Assembly: GCF_006171285.1 (NCBI RefSeq)
Contig: NZ_CP040889.1
Span: forward strand, 3,348,001-3,412,000
Length of the DNA: 64,000 nt
Direction: 5' to 3'
Source of the DNA: Leclercia adecarboxylata
Lineage (GTDB): Bacteria; Pseudomonadota; Gammaproteobacteria; Enterobacterales; Enterobacteriaceae
Below are positions 19,440 through 28,238 of this stretch, in pieces. The position numbers and the translations under genes were made by a program. Under the pieces are notes generated by a model that had not been told where the DNA came from, made no database searches, and was given only the letters and a program-made list of their open reading frames with translations. Every line of letters begins with the position of its first letter. Position 1 is the stretch's first letter.

Positions 19440-19716
19440 ATTCCATATGCTCCTCATGAAGATAGGTCGTTGTTGTTCGACGCTTAACGGATACCACGTA
19501 ACAGGTATCGCTTTGCTGATTCTCTAACGTGTAGATGACCCTGTAATCACCCACTCGCAAACGATGGTGGTTTTCGGGTGAGGACAATTTTTTTATATCT
19601 GCTACGGGAGAGGCGTTGTCATCCAGACCTGCCAGCCTCAACTCAATGCGCTTCCGATAACGGGGATCAATTTTCGCCAGCTGCTTCTCTGCGGTTTTTG
19701 ACCAGACAATCTTCAT
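19420..19716 (-). CDS. RelE/ParE family toxin (HigB-like)
   Basis: 98-residue basic protein with the RelE fold signature: N-terminal KIVWSKTAEKQLAKID, then YRKRIELRLAGL, the conserved strand HRLRVGDYRVIYTLE and a C-terminal VKRRTT. Toxins of this superfamily usually cleave mRNA at the ribosome or act on gyrase; the sequence does not decide which. The start at 19716 (MKIVW) is preferred over an upstream in-frame start because it begins at the family's first strand. It overlaps the antitoxin gene by 20 bases. The pair lies between ybdD and the SDR gene and is absent from that site in E. coli. Confidence 0.88.
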   Translation of the reverse strand: MKIVWSKTAEKQLAKIDPRYRKRIELRLAGLDDNASPVADIKKLSSPENHHRLRVGDYRVIYTLENQQSDTCYVVSVKRRTTTTYLHEEHMEYDCSVN

Positions 19717-19906
19717 CCGTACCTCCACTGTACACCCACACAAAATATAAGGAAATAATAAGACTATTAGATAAATTCCGAATTACTTATGGGCTACTGT
19801 AGGGCGGTGGGCAGGGCGAAAAAAGGGGCAGATAACGGTTCGTCGAAGCGGGTCGAAAACGCCTCTGCCAGAGAACAGAGGCTTACATCAGAACTGCGAG
19901 CGGGCA

Positions 19907-20650
19907 TCAGGCGTTCAGCCCGCCGTCCACGTCCAGGCCGGTACCGGAGATCTGCCCGGCGGCGGGGCTGGCGAGAAAGGTTACCGCAGCGGCGACATCA
20001 TCCGGCTGACCGTAGTGGCCGAGCGCAATAAGCTGACGCTGGGAGGCGGCCTGCTCGCCGTCTTCCGGGTTCATGTCACTGTTGGTCGGGCCGGGGTGGA
20101 CCAGGTTAACGGTGATCCCGCGCGGGCCGAGGTCGCGCGCCAGCCCTCGGGTCAGCGAGTTGAGTGCCGATTTGGTCATGGAGTAGACGGCGATACCTGG
20201 CTGGGCCACGCGGTTGGCCAGACAGCTGCCGATGTTGATGATCCGCCCGCCGTCGGACATATGGACCAGCGCCTCCTGAATGGCGATCACCACCCCGCGA
20301 ATGTTGACGTTGATAAGGGCATCAATGTCCGCCAGGGTCATGGATTCCAGCGGGCCGCCGCGGGCGATCCCGGCGTTATTTACCAGAATATCCAGCCCAC
20401 CAAGGCTGCGCGCCGCCTGGGTGACGGCGTCCTGAATTGCCTCTGCGCTGGCGCTGTCCGCCTGGATCGCCTCGGCGTGCCGCCCCAGCGACCGGATTTC
20501 ATCCGCGACGGCCTGGGCTTTATCGGCGGATTTTTCATAGGTGATAACCACATCGGCACCCGCCCGGGCCAGCGACAGCGCAATGGCACGGCCTAACCCA
20601 CGGCTGGCACCGGTAACCAGCGCCTTCTTACCTGTTAAATCGATCTGCAT
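19907..20650 (-). CDS. SDR family oxidoreductase
   Basis: 247-residue classical short-chain dehydrogenase. The cofactor motif TGASRGLG is at residues 14-21, NNAG near 90, the catalytic YSMTK near 155, and the PGPTNSDMNPE segment after the active site; the C-terminus is GLDVDGGLNA. It is close in form to 3-oxoacyl-ACP reductase-like and BdcA-like enzymes. NADPH preference is suggested by the basic loop but not shown. Substrate unknown. It is a single gene between the toxin-antitoxin pair and ybdH, with no clear operon partner. Confidence 0.9.
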   Translation of the reverse strand: MQIDLTGKKALVTGASRGLGRAIALSLARAGADVVITYEKSADKAQAVADEIRSLGRHAEAIQADSASAEAIQDAVTQAARSLGGLDILVNNAGIARGGPLESMTLADIDALINVNIRGVVIAIQEALVHMSDGGRIINIGSCLANRVAQPGIAVYSMTKSALNSLTRGLARDLGPRGITVNLVHPGPTNSDMNPEDGEQAASQRQLIALGHYGQPDDVAAAVTFLASPAAGQISGTGLDVDGGLNA

Positions 20651-20709
20651 GATGACCTCAACTCAAGTGATGAGAACCATCATTAGGTATAGAGGGCGTT
20701 TGCCCGACG

Positions 20710-21807
20710 TCAATGCGCCGGGTGGCTGAGGTTTTCGACTTTTTCAAACGCCGCGCGCAGAACCTCAGGCGACAGGGCGATCGGCAGGGCGTGAATCGAC
20801 TCCACCGGGCGCAGGGTATGGGCGATCACCCGGTCCAGCTCCTCGCGGTTGTGGATGTCTATCTCCAGCTCGCGCAGGGTGGTGGGCAGGTTAAAGCGCT
20901 GGTACGCCGCCGCCAGTTCGCGCAGCACGTCGTCCTGACCAAGCAGGGCGCTCTGCACCAGAATGCCGTACGCCACCTTGGTGCCGTGGAGGAATGGCGC
21001 GGTCTGCGGGAGTACCGTTAAGCCGTTATGCACCGCATGCGCTGCCGCCACGCGGGTAAAGCGCTCGCCGAGCCCGCCGACCATCCCGCCGCCCGCGATA
21101 ATGGCGTCCACCACGTCATGAAACTCCCGGGTCACTTCGCGGCGGGTCTGATCGGCCAGCGCCTGCTCGCTGTGTTCTAGCAGCACGTCGCGGATCGCCA
21201 GCGCGCCGTTAATGCCGAGCCTTACCGTCAGCGGCAGGTGTTCCGGCTCAGGTGCCAGCACCACCGCTTCATACCATTTCGCCAGGGTATCGCCAATGCC
21301 AGCCAGCAGGTATTCCGCCGGGGCGTTGAGGACGATCTCGGGTTCAACCAGCACCAGGTAGTTGGCATCGTTAAAGATCTCAAAATGCAGCGCCTGCCCG
21401 GCATCGTTGTACCACACCGACAGCGGGGTCCATGCCGCGCAGGTGGCGGCGATGGTAGGAATAGCCACCAGCGGCAGACCCAGACGACGGGCCACCGCTT
21501 TGGCGGTATCCAGCAGCGCGCCGCCGCCGACGCCAATCACCACGCTGCGGTCATCCCCCGCGGCCTGCGCCAGGTCATTCACATCGCGCTCGCTGCAGTG
21601 GCCTTTAAACAGCAGCTGCTTTGCCCCCGGGGCGTTAAAGCTCTCCGGCAGGAACGGGCGGGCACCGGCAATGGCGCGTTCACCGTAGATCCACACCGCC
21701 CGGGAGAGTTGCACCGGGGTGAAAAAATCGTCCAGCCGGGCCAGGGCGCCGCGGTGGGAGTAGTAGTTTGCCGGGCCGGGAACGACGCGGATGTCAGTGT
21801 TGCTCAT
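20710..21807 (-). CDS. ybdH: Hydroxycarboxylate dehydrogenase YbdH (HcxA)
   Basis: Iron-type alcohol / glycerol dehydrogenase family oxidoreductase, 365 residues (E. coli YbdH 362). The nucleotide-binding GVGGGALLDTAKA is near residue 90, and metal-binding aspartate and histidine residues lie in the C-terminal helical half (AGIGDTLAKWYEA, AHAVHNGLTVLP). E. coli YbdH reduces 2-oxoacids with NADPH. The start at 21807 (MSNTD) aligns with E. coli; a 16-residue upstream extension was rejected. In E. coli the next gene is the methionine aminotransferase ybdL; here about 10 kb of ABC-transporter and mtn genes separate them. Confidence 0.95.
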   Translation of the reverse strand: MSNTDIRVVPGPANYYSHRGALARLDDFFTPVQLSRAVWIYGERAIAGARPFLPESFNAPGAKQLLFKGHCSERDVNDLAQAAGDDRSVVIGVGGGALLDTAKAVARRLGLPLVAIPTIAATCAAWTPLSVWYNDAGQALHFEIFNDANYLVLVEPEIVLNAPAEYLLAGIGDTLAKWYEAVVLAPEPEHLPLTVRLGINGALAIRDVLLEHSEQALADQTRREVTREFHDVVDAIIAGGGMVGGLGERFTRVAAAHAVHNGLTVLPQTAPFLHGTKVAYGILVQSALLGQDDVLRELAAAYQRFNLPTTLRELEIDIHNREELDRVIAHTLRPVESIHALPIALSPEVLRAAFEKVENLSHPAH

Positions 21808-21841
21808 GATGTTGTCCTTTTTGCGAAGCGCTAACCTGATG

Positions 21842-21865
21842 TTATGTCTGGACATCCGGATGGCT
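21842..21865. promoter_or_regulatory. Candidate degenerate MetJ operator (three tandem 8-mers)
   Basis: Read on the minus strand, the three consecutive 8-mers are AGCCATCC, GGATGTCC and AGACATAA. Each matches the MetJ box AGACGTCT at 5 of 8 positions, 15 of 24 in all. The site lies between divergent ybdH and the ABC importer operon, 35 bases from the ybdH start. It is weaker than the mtn operators in the window. Confidence 0.4.
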
Positions 21866-21966
21866 AATGCTTTTTTGCTTTATCTTATGCTTTTTCCGTC
21901 GTTGCCAGCCAGACAAGGCTGTGAAAAATTCTATAAATCAAACGATTAATTACAGGATAGCAGCGG

Positions 21967-23469
21967 ATGACAACCAGTCGCCTCGAGATGCGTGGCATCA
22001 GCCTGGCTTTTTCTGGCTTTCAGGCGTTGTCGCGCGTTGATTTCACGTTGACGGGCGGATCGGTACACGCGCTCATGGGTGCGAACGGCGCCGGGAAGTC
22101 CACGCTGATGGCGGTGCTGTGCGGGACGCACGGGCGCTACGAGGGCGAGATCAGCATTAACAATCAGCCCGTCGCCATTCGCGAGCCGGTGGATGCCAAA
22201 CAGCTGGGCATCCACCTGGTGCAGCAGGAGGTGGACGTGGCGCTGATCCCCGGCCTCAGCATTGCCGAAAACATTATGCTCGACCATCTGGCGCAGCCGG
22301 GGCACCGCTTCCGCTGGGGCACGATGCGCGAGCAAGCCCGCCAGGCGCTGGCGCAGCTGGACGTTACCCTCGACGTGCGGCGCTCCATCGACAGCTGCAC
22401 CCTGGCGGAAAAACAGCAGATTTTGCTGGCGCGGGCGCTCTCCCATCACTGCCGCTTTTTAATTCTGGATGAACCCACCGCGCCGCTGGACGCCCACGAA
22501 AGCGAGCGGCTGTTCGCCGTGGTGCGCCGACTGCAGCAGCAGGGGATCGGGGTGGTGTTTATCTCCCACCGTATTCACGAGCTGAAGGCGATCTGCGACA
22601 CCTTAACGGTGCTGCGCGACGGCAAGCTGATTGAGTCCGGCCCGATGGCGGAGCTCAGCGGGGAAGCGATTGTCGAGAAGATGCTCGGCCATGAGCTGAG
22701 CGATATCTACCCGCCAGCGCGACCGCCGCACAGCCAGGAGACGCTGCTCCGCGTGGAGGGGTTGCACGACGAAGGGCTGCTGAAGGATATCTCCCTGCAC
22801 CTGCGTAAGGGCGAGATTCTGGGGATCGCCGGGCTGGCGGGAGCCGGGAAAACCGAACTCTGCAAGGCGCTGTTTGGTGCCAGCAAAAGCCAGGTGGCGA
22901 AGGGCGAGCTGAACCATCAGGCGTGGAAGCCGCGCGATCCGGCGGATTCCGTCCTGCGCGGGCTGGCGCTGGTGCCGGAAGAGCGGCGCAAAGAGGGCAT
23001 TTTTATCGATGAGCCGGTGAGCATGAACCTGGCGGTGTCAGCGGATAACACCTTTTCGCGCTGGAGCCTGTTTGGTCATCGCCAGGCGTGGCGCTGGGCG
23101 GAAGAGGTGATTGCCCGGGTGGGCGTGCGTGCCCGCGGGCCGGGGCAGGTGCTGCGCCGTCTGTCGGGGGGCAACCAGCAAAAGGTGGCGATCGGCAAAT
23201 GGCTGCGCGGCAACGCTCAGGTGCTGATCTTTGACGAGCCCACCAAAGGGGTGGACGTGAAGGCCAAAACCGATCTGTTCCAGCTCATTGACGGCCTGGC
23301 GCGGGAAGGCAAAGGGGTGATTTACGCCTCGGGGGAGTTTGCCGAACTGGTGGGCCTGTGCGACCGCATCTGCGTGTTGTGGGACGGGCGCATCGTGGCG
23401 GAAGTCGAGGGGGCAAACGCCCGCGAAGAGACATTACTTTATTATTCAACCGGAGGAACGGCGTCGTGA
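21967..23469 (+). CDS. Sugar-type ABC transporter ATPase (RbsA/XylG class), candidate methylthioribose importer
   Basis: 500-residue ATPase with two fused nucleotide-binding domains. The first has Walker A GANGAGKST (about residues 38-46) and Walker B FLILDEPTA; the second has GLAGAGKTE, a standard signature LSGGNQQK and LIFDEPTKG. The first half has the unusual sequence DSCTLAEKQQILLARAL where an LSVGQQQ-like signature is expected, as often seen in this class. It is first in an operon with permease and binding protein. The substrate is unknown; next to mtnK/mtnA, methylthioribose or a related pentose is a reasonable guess. Confidence 0.9.
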   Translation: MTTSRLEMRGISLAFSGFQALSRVDFTLTGGSVHALMGANGAGKSTLMAVLCGTHGRYEGEISINNQPVAIREPVDAKQLGIHLVQQEVDVALIPGLSIAENIMLDHLAQPGHRFRWGTMREQARQALAQLDVTLDVRRSIDSCTLAEKQQILLARALSHHCRFLILDEPTAPLDAHESERLFAVVRRLQQQGIGVVFISHRIHELKAICDTLTVLRDGKLIESGPMAELSGEAIVEKMLGHELSDIYPPARPPHSQETLLRVEGLHDEGLLKDISLHLRKGEILGIAGLAGAGKTELCKALFGASKSQVAKGELNHQAWKPRDPADSVLRGLALVPEERRKEGIFIDEPVSMNLAVSADNTFSRWSLFGHRQAWRWAEEVIARVGVRARGPGQVLRRLSGGNQQKVAIGKWLRGNAQVLIFDEPTKGVDVKAKTDLFQLIDGLAREGKGVIYASGEFAELVGLCDRICVLWDGRIVAEVEGANAREETLLYYSTGGTAS

Positions 23470-24461
23470 GCAAGGCCCTTTCAGTGACGGCGGCGGCGTC
23501 TGGCCGTCAGCAAATTTTCGATTTTCTCTACAAATGGGGCATGTTGCTGACGGTGGTCGCGCTGGTGGCCATTTTCGGCGTGGCGTCAGAGAACTTCCTC
23601 GATCCCAACAACATCATCAACATTCTGCGCTCCATCGCCATCGTGACGGTAATTGCCGTCGGGGTTTCTATCTCCCTGACCATCGGTGGGTTCGACCTCT
23701 CCGTGGGCTCGACGGCGTCGCTGGCCAATGCGCTGGTGATCTCGCTGTTTGTCTGGCACGGGTTTGGCACCACCGAATCCATTCTGATCACCCTCGCGCT
23801 CTGTACCCTGGTGGGGCTGTTTAACGCCTTTTTGATCGTCATCCTGCGCATTCCCGACATGCTTGCGACCCTTGCCAGCCTGTTTGTGATCCAGGGCGTG
23901 GCGATGACCTACAGCTACGGCGGGTCGATCACCGAAAATATGGTGCTGCCGAGCGGCGATATGGCGGAAGGGACCATTCCGGCGGCGTTTGGCGCGCTGG
24001 GCCAGGTGCCGACCATCGTCATCATCATGCTGGCGGTGACGCTGCTGGCGCAGCTGGGGCTGTCGCTGACCACTCATGGCCGCCGGATGTACGCCATTGG
24101 CGGCAACCCGGAAGCGGCTCGTCTGTCCGGCATTCGCACCACCCGTTACAAAGTGGCGGCCTACGTGATTGCCTCGCTGCTGGCGGGCCTGGGCGGCATT
24201 CTGCTGGCCTCGCGCATTGGCTCCTCGCAGGTGAACGCGGGCGGGGGCTACCTGATGGATGCGGTGGCGGCGGCGTGGATCGGCTTTTCGCTGGCGGGCT
24301 CCGGCAAACCGAATGCGCTGGGGACCCTGGTGGGGGCGGTGATCCTCGGCGTGCTCTCGAACGGGCTGGTGATGCTCTCGGTGCCCTATTACGCGATGGA
24401 CATTATAAAAGGGCTGGTGCTTGCAGTGGCGCTGGCGATTACGTACGTACAAAAACGCTAA
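23466..24461 (+). CDS. Sugar-type ABC transporter permease (RbsC-like)
   Basis: 331-residue inner-membrane permease of the RbsC/BPD_transp_2 family, with about eight to ten hydrophobic segments and the family stretches VGVSISLTIGGFDLSVGS and IGGNPEAARLSGIRTTRYK (cytoplasmic coupling loop). The GTG start at 23466 overlaps the ATPase stop (GTGA) and follows a strong GGAGG. A longer in-frame extension inside the ATPase gene was rejected. Only one permease gene is present, so a homodimeric channel is expected. Confidence 0.9.
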   Translation: MSKALSVTAAASGRQQIFDFLYKWGMLLTVVALVAIFGVASENFLDPNNIINILRSIAIVTVIAVGVSISLTIGGFDLSVGSTASLANALVISLFVWHGFGTTESILITLALCTLVGLFNAFLIVILRIPDMLATLASLFVIQGVAMTYSYGGSITENMVLPSGDMAEGTIPAAFGALGQVPTIVIIMLAVTLLAQLGLSLTTHGRRMYAIGGNPEAARLSGIRTTRYKVAAYVIASLLAGLGGILLASRIGSSQVNAGGGYLMDAVAAAWIGFSLAGSGKPNALGTLVGAVILGVLSNGLVMLSVPYYAMDIIKGLVLAVALAITYVQKR

Positions 24462-24481
24462 CAACACAACGGGATAACAGA

Positions 24482-25546
24482 ATGAAAAAAGTTGCACTCT
24501 CTTTGCTGACGCTGGGATTACTGAGTTCACTGCCGGGCTATGCGGCGACGCCTGCGCCGGTTCCGGCGGCCATTGCCAATCACGACGGCCAGATCCGCAT
24601 CGCGGTCATTCGTAACCTCGGCTCTGACGACAACACCACCCAGTTTGTGGCCGGTGCGGTCCAGGAAGGGAAAAAGCTCGGCTTTAAGGTCAGCACCTTT
24701 TTAAGCAACGGCGACGATGCCAAATTCCAGGACTTCGTTAACCAGGCGATCAGCCAGAAATATGACGGGATTATTCTCTCCCAGGGTCGCGATCCGTACT
24801 CCACCGCGCTGGTGAAAAAGGCGGTGGATGCCGGGATCAAGGTGGCGGTATTTGATACCGCGGTAAACGGTGAGATCCCGGGCGTGACCGTTACCCAGCA
24901 GGACGACGCCTCCCTAACCAGCCTCTCATTCGGCCAGCTGGTGAAAGATTTCAACGGCAAGGCCAATATCATCAAGCTGTGGGTGGCAGGCTTCCCGCCG
25001 ATGGAGCGCCGTCAGACCGCCTATCAGGAGCTGCTGAAGCAGAACCCGGGCATCAAAGAGCTGGAGTCCATCGGCGCGGTCTCCTCCGACGTGCAGGGTG
25101 ACACCGCTAATAAAGTGGGCGCGGTGCTGGCGAAATACCCGAAAGGCAAGATCGACGCCATCTGGGGTACCTGGGATGCCTTCAGCCAGGGCGCGTATAA
25201 GGCGCTGAAAGAGAACGGCCGCACTGAGATCAAACTCTACAGCATCGACATCTCTAACCAGGATCTGCAGCTGATGCGCGAAGCGGGGAGCCCGTGGGTA
25301 GTGAGCGTGGCGGTGGATCCGAAGCTGATTGGCGCCACTAACGTGCGTCTGATCGCCAACAAAATTGCCGGGGAAGCGACGCCTGCGACCTATGACTTTA
25401 AAGCCGCGGCCATTCCGCAGGCGCTGCTGTCGGCCCAGCCGGGTGCGGTGAACGTGGCGTCTCTGGGCAAGATCATTCCAGGCTGGGGCCAGACCGAAGA
25501 CTTTATCGCCCCGTGGTTCGCAACATTGGAAGCGAAGGCAAAATAA
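24482..25546 (+). CDS. Sugar-type ABC transporter periplasmic binding protein
   Basis: 354-residue periplasmic binding protein of the ribose/galactose-binding class. A signal peptide of about 22 residues ends at GYAA, followed by a type I periplasmic fold (IRIAVIRNLGSDDNTTQFVAGAVQEGKKLGFKVSTF, QKYDGIILSQGRD, IDAIWGTWDAFSQGAYKAL). It begins 20 bases after the permease and completes the importer. The aromatic and polar pocket residues cannot be interpreted by eye, so the ligand is undetermined. REP units follow, separating this gene from the LVIVD gene downstream on the same strand. Confidence 0.9.
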   Translation: MKKVALSLLTLGLLSSLPGYAATPAPVPAAIANHDGQIRIAVIRNLGSDDNTTQFVAGAVQEGKKLGFKVSTFLSNGDDAKFQDFVNQAISQKYDGIILSQGRDPYSTALVKKAVDAGIKVAVFDTAVNGEIPGVTVTQQDDASLTSLSFGQLVKDFNGKANIIKLWVAGFPPMERRQTAYQELLKQNPGIKELESIGAVSSDVQGDTANKVGAVLAKYPKGKIDAIWGTWDAFSQGAYKALKENGRTEIKLYSIDISNQDLQLMREAGSPWVVSVAVDPKLIGATNVRLIANKIAGEATPATYDFKAAAIPQALLSAQPGAVNVASLGKIIPGWGQTEDFIAPWFATLEAKAK

Positions 25547-25551
25547 ACATT

Positions 25552-25628
25552 GCCGGGTGGCGGCTGCGCCTTACCCGGCCTACATTTCGCACCTGTAGGC
25601 CCGGTAAGCGCAGCGCCACCGGGCGAAA
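25552..25628. repeat. BIME between ABC binding-protein gene and LVIVD gene
   Basis: Two opposed REP units (GCCGGGTGGCGGCTGCGCC... and TAGGCCCGGTAAGCG...CACCGGGC) lie inside a same-strand gene run. They may stabilise the 3' end of the binding-protein message while allowing some read-through. Confidence 0.75.
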
Positions 25629-25638
25629 GGACTCAAAT

Positions 25639-26880
25639 ATGTCTTCATTACCTCAACCCGAATACAGCCGTAATATGCGCTTAATCGGCCACAGCGATCA
25701 GGGCGGACGCCCGGACGGCGTGCAGCTGATGGTGCATCGCGGCTTCGCGTATATTGGCCATATGGTGTCCCAGGGCTTTTCCATTGTGGACGTCCGTGAC
25801 CCAAAAAAACCGAAGGCGGCAGGCTTTGTTCCCGCGCCGCCCGGCACCTGGAACGTGCATCTCCAGGCCCACGACGATCTGCTGCTGGTGATCAACGCCC
25901 GGGATCTGTTTGCCGATGCCCGCTTTGCGGATGAAAAGGTCTACTACACCCGCCAGGTGGGAGAGACGGTCAGCGACGTACAGGACAAAGGCTGGAGCGC
26001 CGGGCTGCGCGTCTTTGATATCTCCACCCCGGATAAGCCGCGGGAGATCGGTTTTCTGTCGCTGAGTGGTATTGGCATCCACCGCATCTGGTACGTGGGC
26101 GGACGCTGGGCCTACGTCTCGGCGCTGATCGACGGCTTTACCGACTATATCTTCCTGACCATCGATCTGGCGGATCCGCGCAAGCCGCAGGTTGCCGGGC
26201 GCTGGTGGCTGCCGGGAATGAACCAGGCGGCAGGGGAAACCCCGGACTGGCCGGAAGGCAAACGCTACGCTCTGCACCACGCCATTATCGCGGGCGATAC
26301 CGCCTACGGCAGCTGGCGCGACGGCGGTCTGACGCTGCTGGATGTGAAAGATCGTAGTCAGCCGAAGCTGATCAGCCATCGCAACTGGAGCCCGCCGTTT
26401 GGCGGCGGTACCCATACCGCGCTGCCGCTGCCGGATCGCGACTTGTTAGTGGTGCTGGACGAAGCGGTGCTCGACAATCAGGAGGACGGCGAGAAGCTGA
26501 TCTGGCTGTTTGATATTCGTGAGCCGTCGAACCCAATCAGCATCGCCACCTTCCCGCAGCCAGAGGAGCGGGATTATGTGGCGAAAGGGGCGCACTTCGG
26601 GCCGCACAATCTGCATGAGAATCGGCCCGGGAGCTTTGTCAGCTCAACGCTGATTTTCGCCACTTATCAGAACGCCGGGGTACGCGCCTACGACATCTCC
26701 AATCCGTATCGTCCGGTGGAGACCGGGGCGCTGGTGCCCGCCGCGCCGGAGAAGATGATGGATACGCGGCCCAACCGTCCGCAGGTGATCCAGTCCTGTG
26801 ATGTGTTTGTTGATGCGCAAGGGATTATTTACAGCACGGATTACAACGGCGGGTTGTCGGTGATTGAGTATTTAGGGTGA
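25639..26880 (+). CDS. LVIVD-repeat beta-propeller protein of unknown function
   Basis: 413-residue protein built of repeated blades with the pattern V-x-D-[IV]-x-[DN]-P-x-x-P (SIVDVRDPKKPKAAG, RVFDISTPDKPREIG, LTIDLADPRKPQVAG, TLLDVKDRSQPKLIS, WLFDIREPSNPISIA, RAYDISNPYRPVETG), which indicates a six- or seven-bladed propeller. No signal peptide or membrane segment is seen, so it is probably cytoplasmic. Several histidines occur in conserved-looking contexts (NVHLQAHDD, LHHAI, GGGTHTALP, GPHNLHENRPG) and could bind a metal. It follows the ABC importer and precedes mtnK tail to tail. The function is not known; a role in processing the imported compound is inferred from position only. Confidence 0.8.
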   Translation: MSSLPQPEYSRNMRLIGHSDQGGRPDGVQLMVHRGFAYIGHMVSQGFSIVDVRDPKKPKAAGFVPAPPGTWNVHLQAHDDLLLVINARDLFADARFADEKVYYTRQVGETVSDVQDKGWSAGLRVFDISTPDKPREIGFLSLSGIGIHRIWYVGGRWAYVSALIDGFTDYIFLTIDLADPRKPQVAGRWWLPGMNQAAGETPDWPEGKRYALHHAIIAGDTAYGSWRDGGLTLLDVKDRSQPKLISHRNWSPPFGGGTHTALPLPDRDLLVVLDEAVLDNQEDGEKLIWLFDIREPSNPISIATFPQPEERDYVAKGAHFGPHNLHENRPGSFVSSTLIFATYQNAGVRAYDISNPYRPVETGALVPAAPEKMMDTRPNRPQVIQSCDVFVDAQGIIYSTDYNGGLSVIEYLG

Positions 26881-26887
26881 AGGAAAA

Positions 26888-26925
26888 TCGTAGGCCCGGT
26901 AAGCGTTAGCGCCACCGGGCAAACA
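26888..26925. repeat. REP unit between LVIVD gene and mtnK
   Basis: Palindrome with arms TAGGCCCGGTAAGCG and GCGCCACCGGGC between two convergent genes. It probably limits convergent transcription. Confidence 0.7.
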
Positions 26926-26933
26926 GACCGCAC

Positions 26934-28133
26934 CTAACTGTACTGACGCACCCGCGCCAGCAGATCGTCCACGCTGTCGATGCGATCGGCAATCACAATC
27001 AGGGCCTTGCCCAGGGTAATGGCGTGGCGTAGGCATTCGTGGCGCATCTCGTCATCACGGATGGTGTCGATATCGGCCACGTGCGACAGGCCCACGCTGC
27101 GGCGGATCAGTTCGGTGCCGCAGAAGCCAATGGCGTCATGCCAGACCTTTTTCAGAAACGCGCTGGCATAGCCCGGCACGCTGAGCGCGGCATCGCGGGA
27201 TTTTTCTGCGGCCAGGGCCTGGAAACGTTCGGCGAAGGTGGTCCACAGCTGCTGAATATCAATCAGACGCTGTTCACGTCCGGCGGCCGCGTCGCGGATG
27301 CCCAGATGCCCCGGCAGGCCGCAGAAGTTCAGCAGCAGGTTGCCGATGGCCGTGCCGATATCAAACCCAATCGGGCCGAAATAACCAAACTCTGCATCAA
27401 TGGCCTTCAGGCTGCCGTCGGCGACAAAAATCGAGCCGCTGTGGATGTCGCCATGCAGCAGCGCTTCAGCCTGGGAGAAGAAGCGGTGCTTCAGGGCGGC
27501 CACGGCAATTTTCAGCTGATCGTCGTTGCGCAGGGCGGCGACGTCGCTCTCCAGCGCCGCCGGGTAGTTATTACGCTCGTGGATCTGGTACGGATCGTTG
27601 AAGAACAGATCTTCGGTGATCTCGCACATTTCCGGGTTGATGAACTGCGCCACCTGCGCTTTTTTGGCGTGCGGGTGCAGGAAGAAATCGCTGGTGTGGA
27701 ACAGGGTGTGGGCAAGGTATTCACCCAGCTGGCGCGCCGCCTGCGGGTAGTAAACGTTGTTGATAAGCTCGCCGCGCCAGATCTTATGACTGGAAAGATC
27801 TTCCATCACCATCACCGCCAGCTCCGGGTCGAAGTGGTGGATTTTCACCGTATGCTGCGGGCTGTGCTGATAGTGTTCTACCAGGGTTTGCGCTTCGAGA
27901 CGGGCGCGGTCCAGCGTCAGCGGCCAGGATTCACCCACGCAGCGCACGTAGGGCAGGGCCTGCTTAACGATGATGCGGCTGACGCCCTGGTTATCGAAAA
28001 TTTTAAACACCAGATTGAGGTTACCGTCGCCTACCTCCTGCGCCTCCACCAGCGAGGAGGGATCGTCGAGGCCTCCAAACTGTTGGGCATACGCCACGGC
28101 GTCCTGAGCGGTAAAGGTATGGTATTGCGACAT
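26934..28133 (-). CDS. mtnK: S-methyl-5-thioribose kinase MtnK
   Basis: MtnK phosphorylates 5-methylthioribose to methylthioribose 1-phosphate with ATP, the entry step of the methionine salvage cycle in bacteria that hydrolyse methylthioadenosine first. The 399-residue protein has the kinase catalytic segment [12 protein letters not shown], the metal-binding Asp in [10 protein letters not shown], and a glycine-rich N-terminal region ([13 protein letters not shown]). The start at 28133 gives the length of Klebsiella MtnK; a 30-residue extension into the promoter was rejected. It is divergent from mtnA with tandem MetJ boxes between them. Confidence 0.96.
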   Translation of the reverse strand: MSQYHTFTAQDAVAYAQQFGGLDDPSSLVEAQEVGDGNLNLVFKIFDNQGVSRIIVKQALPYVRCVGESWPLTLDRARLEAQTLVEHYQHSPQHTVKIHHFDPELAVMVMEDLSSHKIWRGELINNVYYPQAARQLGEYLAHTLFHTSDFFLHPHAKKAQVAQFINPEMCEITEDLFFNDPYQIHERNNYPAALESDVAALRNDDQLKIAVAALKHRFFSQAEALLHGDIHSGSIFVADGSLKAIDAEFGYFGPIGFDIGTAIGNLLLNFCGLPGHLGIRDAAAGREQRLIDIQQLWTTFAERFQALAAEKSRDAALSVPGYASAFLKKVWHDAIGFCGTELIRRSVGLSHVADIDTIRDDEMRHECLRHAITLGKALIVIADRIDSVDDLLARVRQYS

Positions 28134-28162
28134 TGCCTGTTCCTCATCTGTTCCGGTAATAA

Positions 28163-28186
28163 AGACATTTAGACGTCTATACATCT
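28163..28186. promoter_or_regulatory. MetJ operator (three tandem boxes) between mtnK and mtnA
   Basis: The central 8-mer 28171-28178 is a perfect AGACGTCT. It is flanked by AGACATTT (28163-28170) and ATACATCT (28179-28186). MetJ binds such tandem 8-base boxes with S-adenosylmethionine, so mtnK and mtnA should be repressed when methionine is abundant. Confidence 0.9.
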
Positions 28187-28238
28187 GAATTTTATCCTGA
28201 CACAATGTGCTACAACAACGCAACAGAGAATTAACGAC

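Noticed and set aside
22380..22450. Defective first ATPase domain in the sugar importer
   Set aside because: The divergent signature in the N-terminal half is common among RbsA-like proteins; Walker motifs are intact, so no loss of function is claimed.
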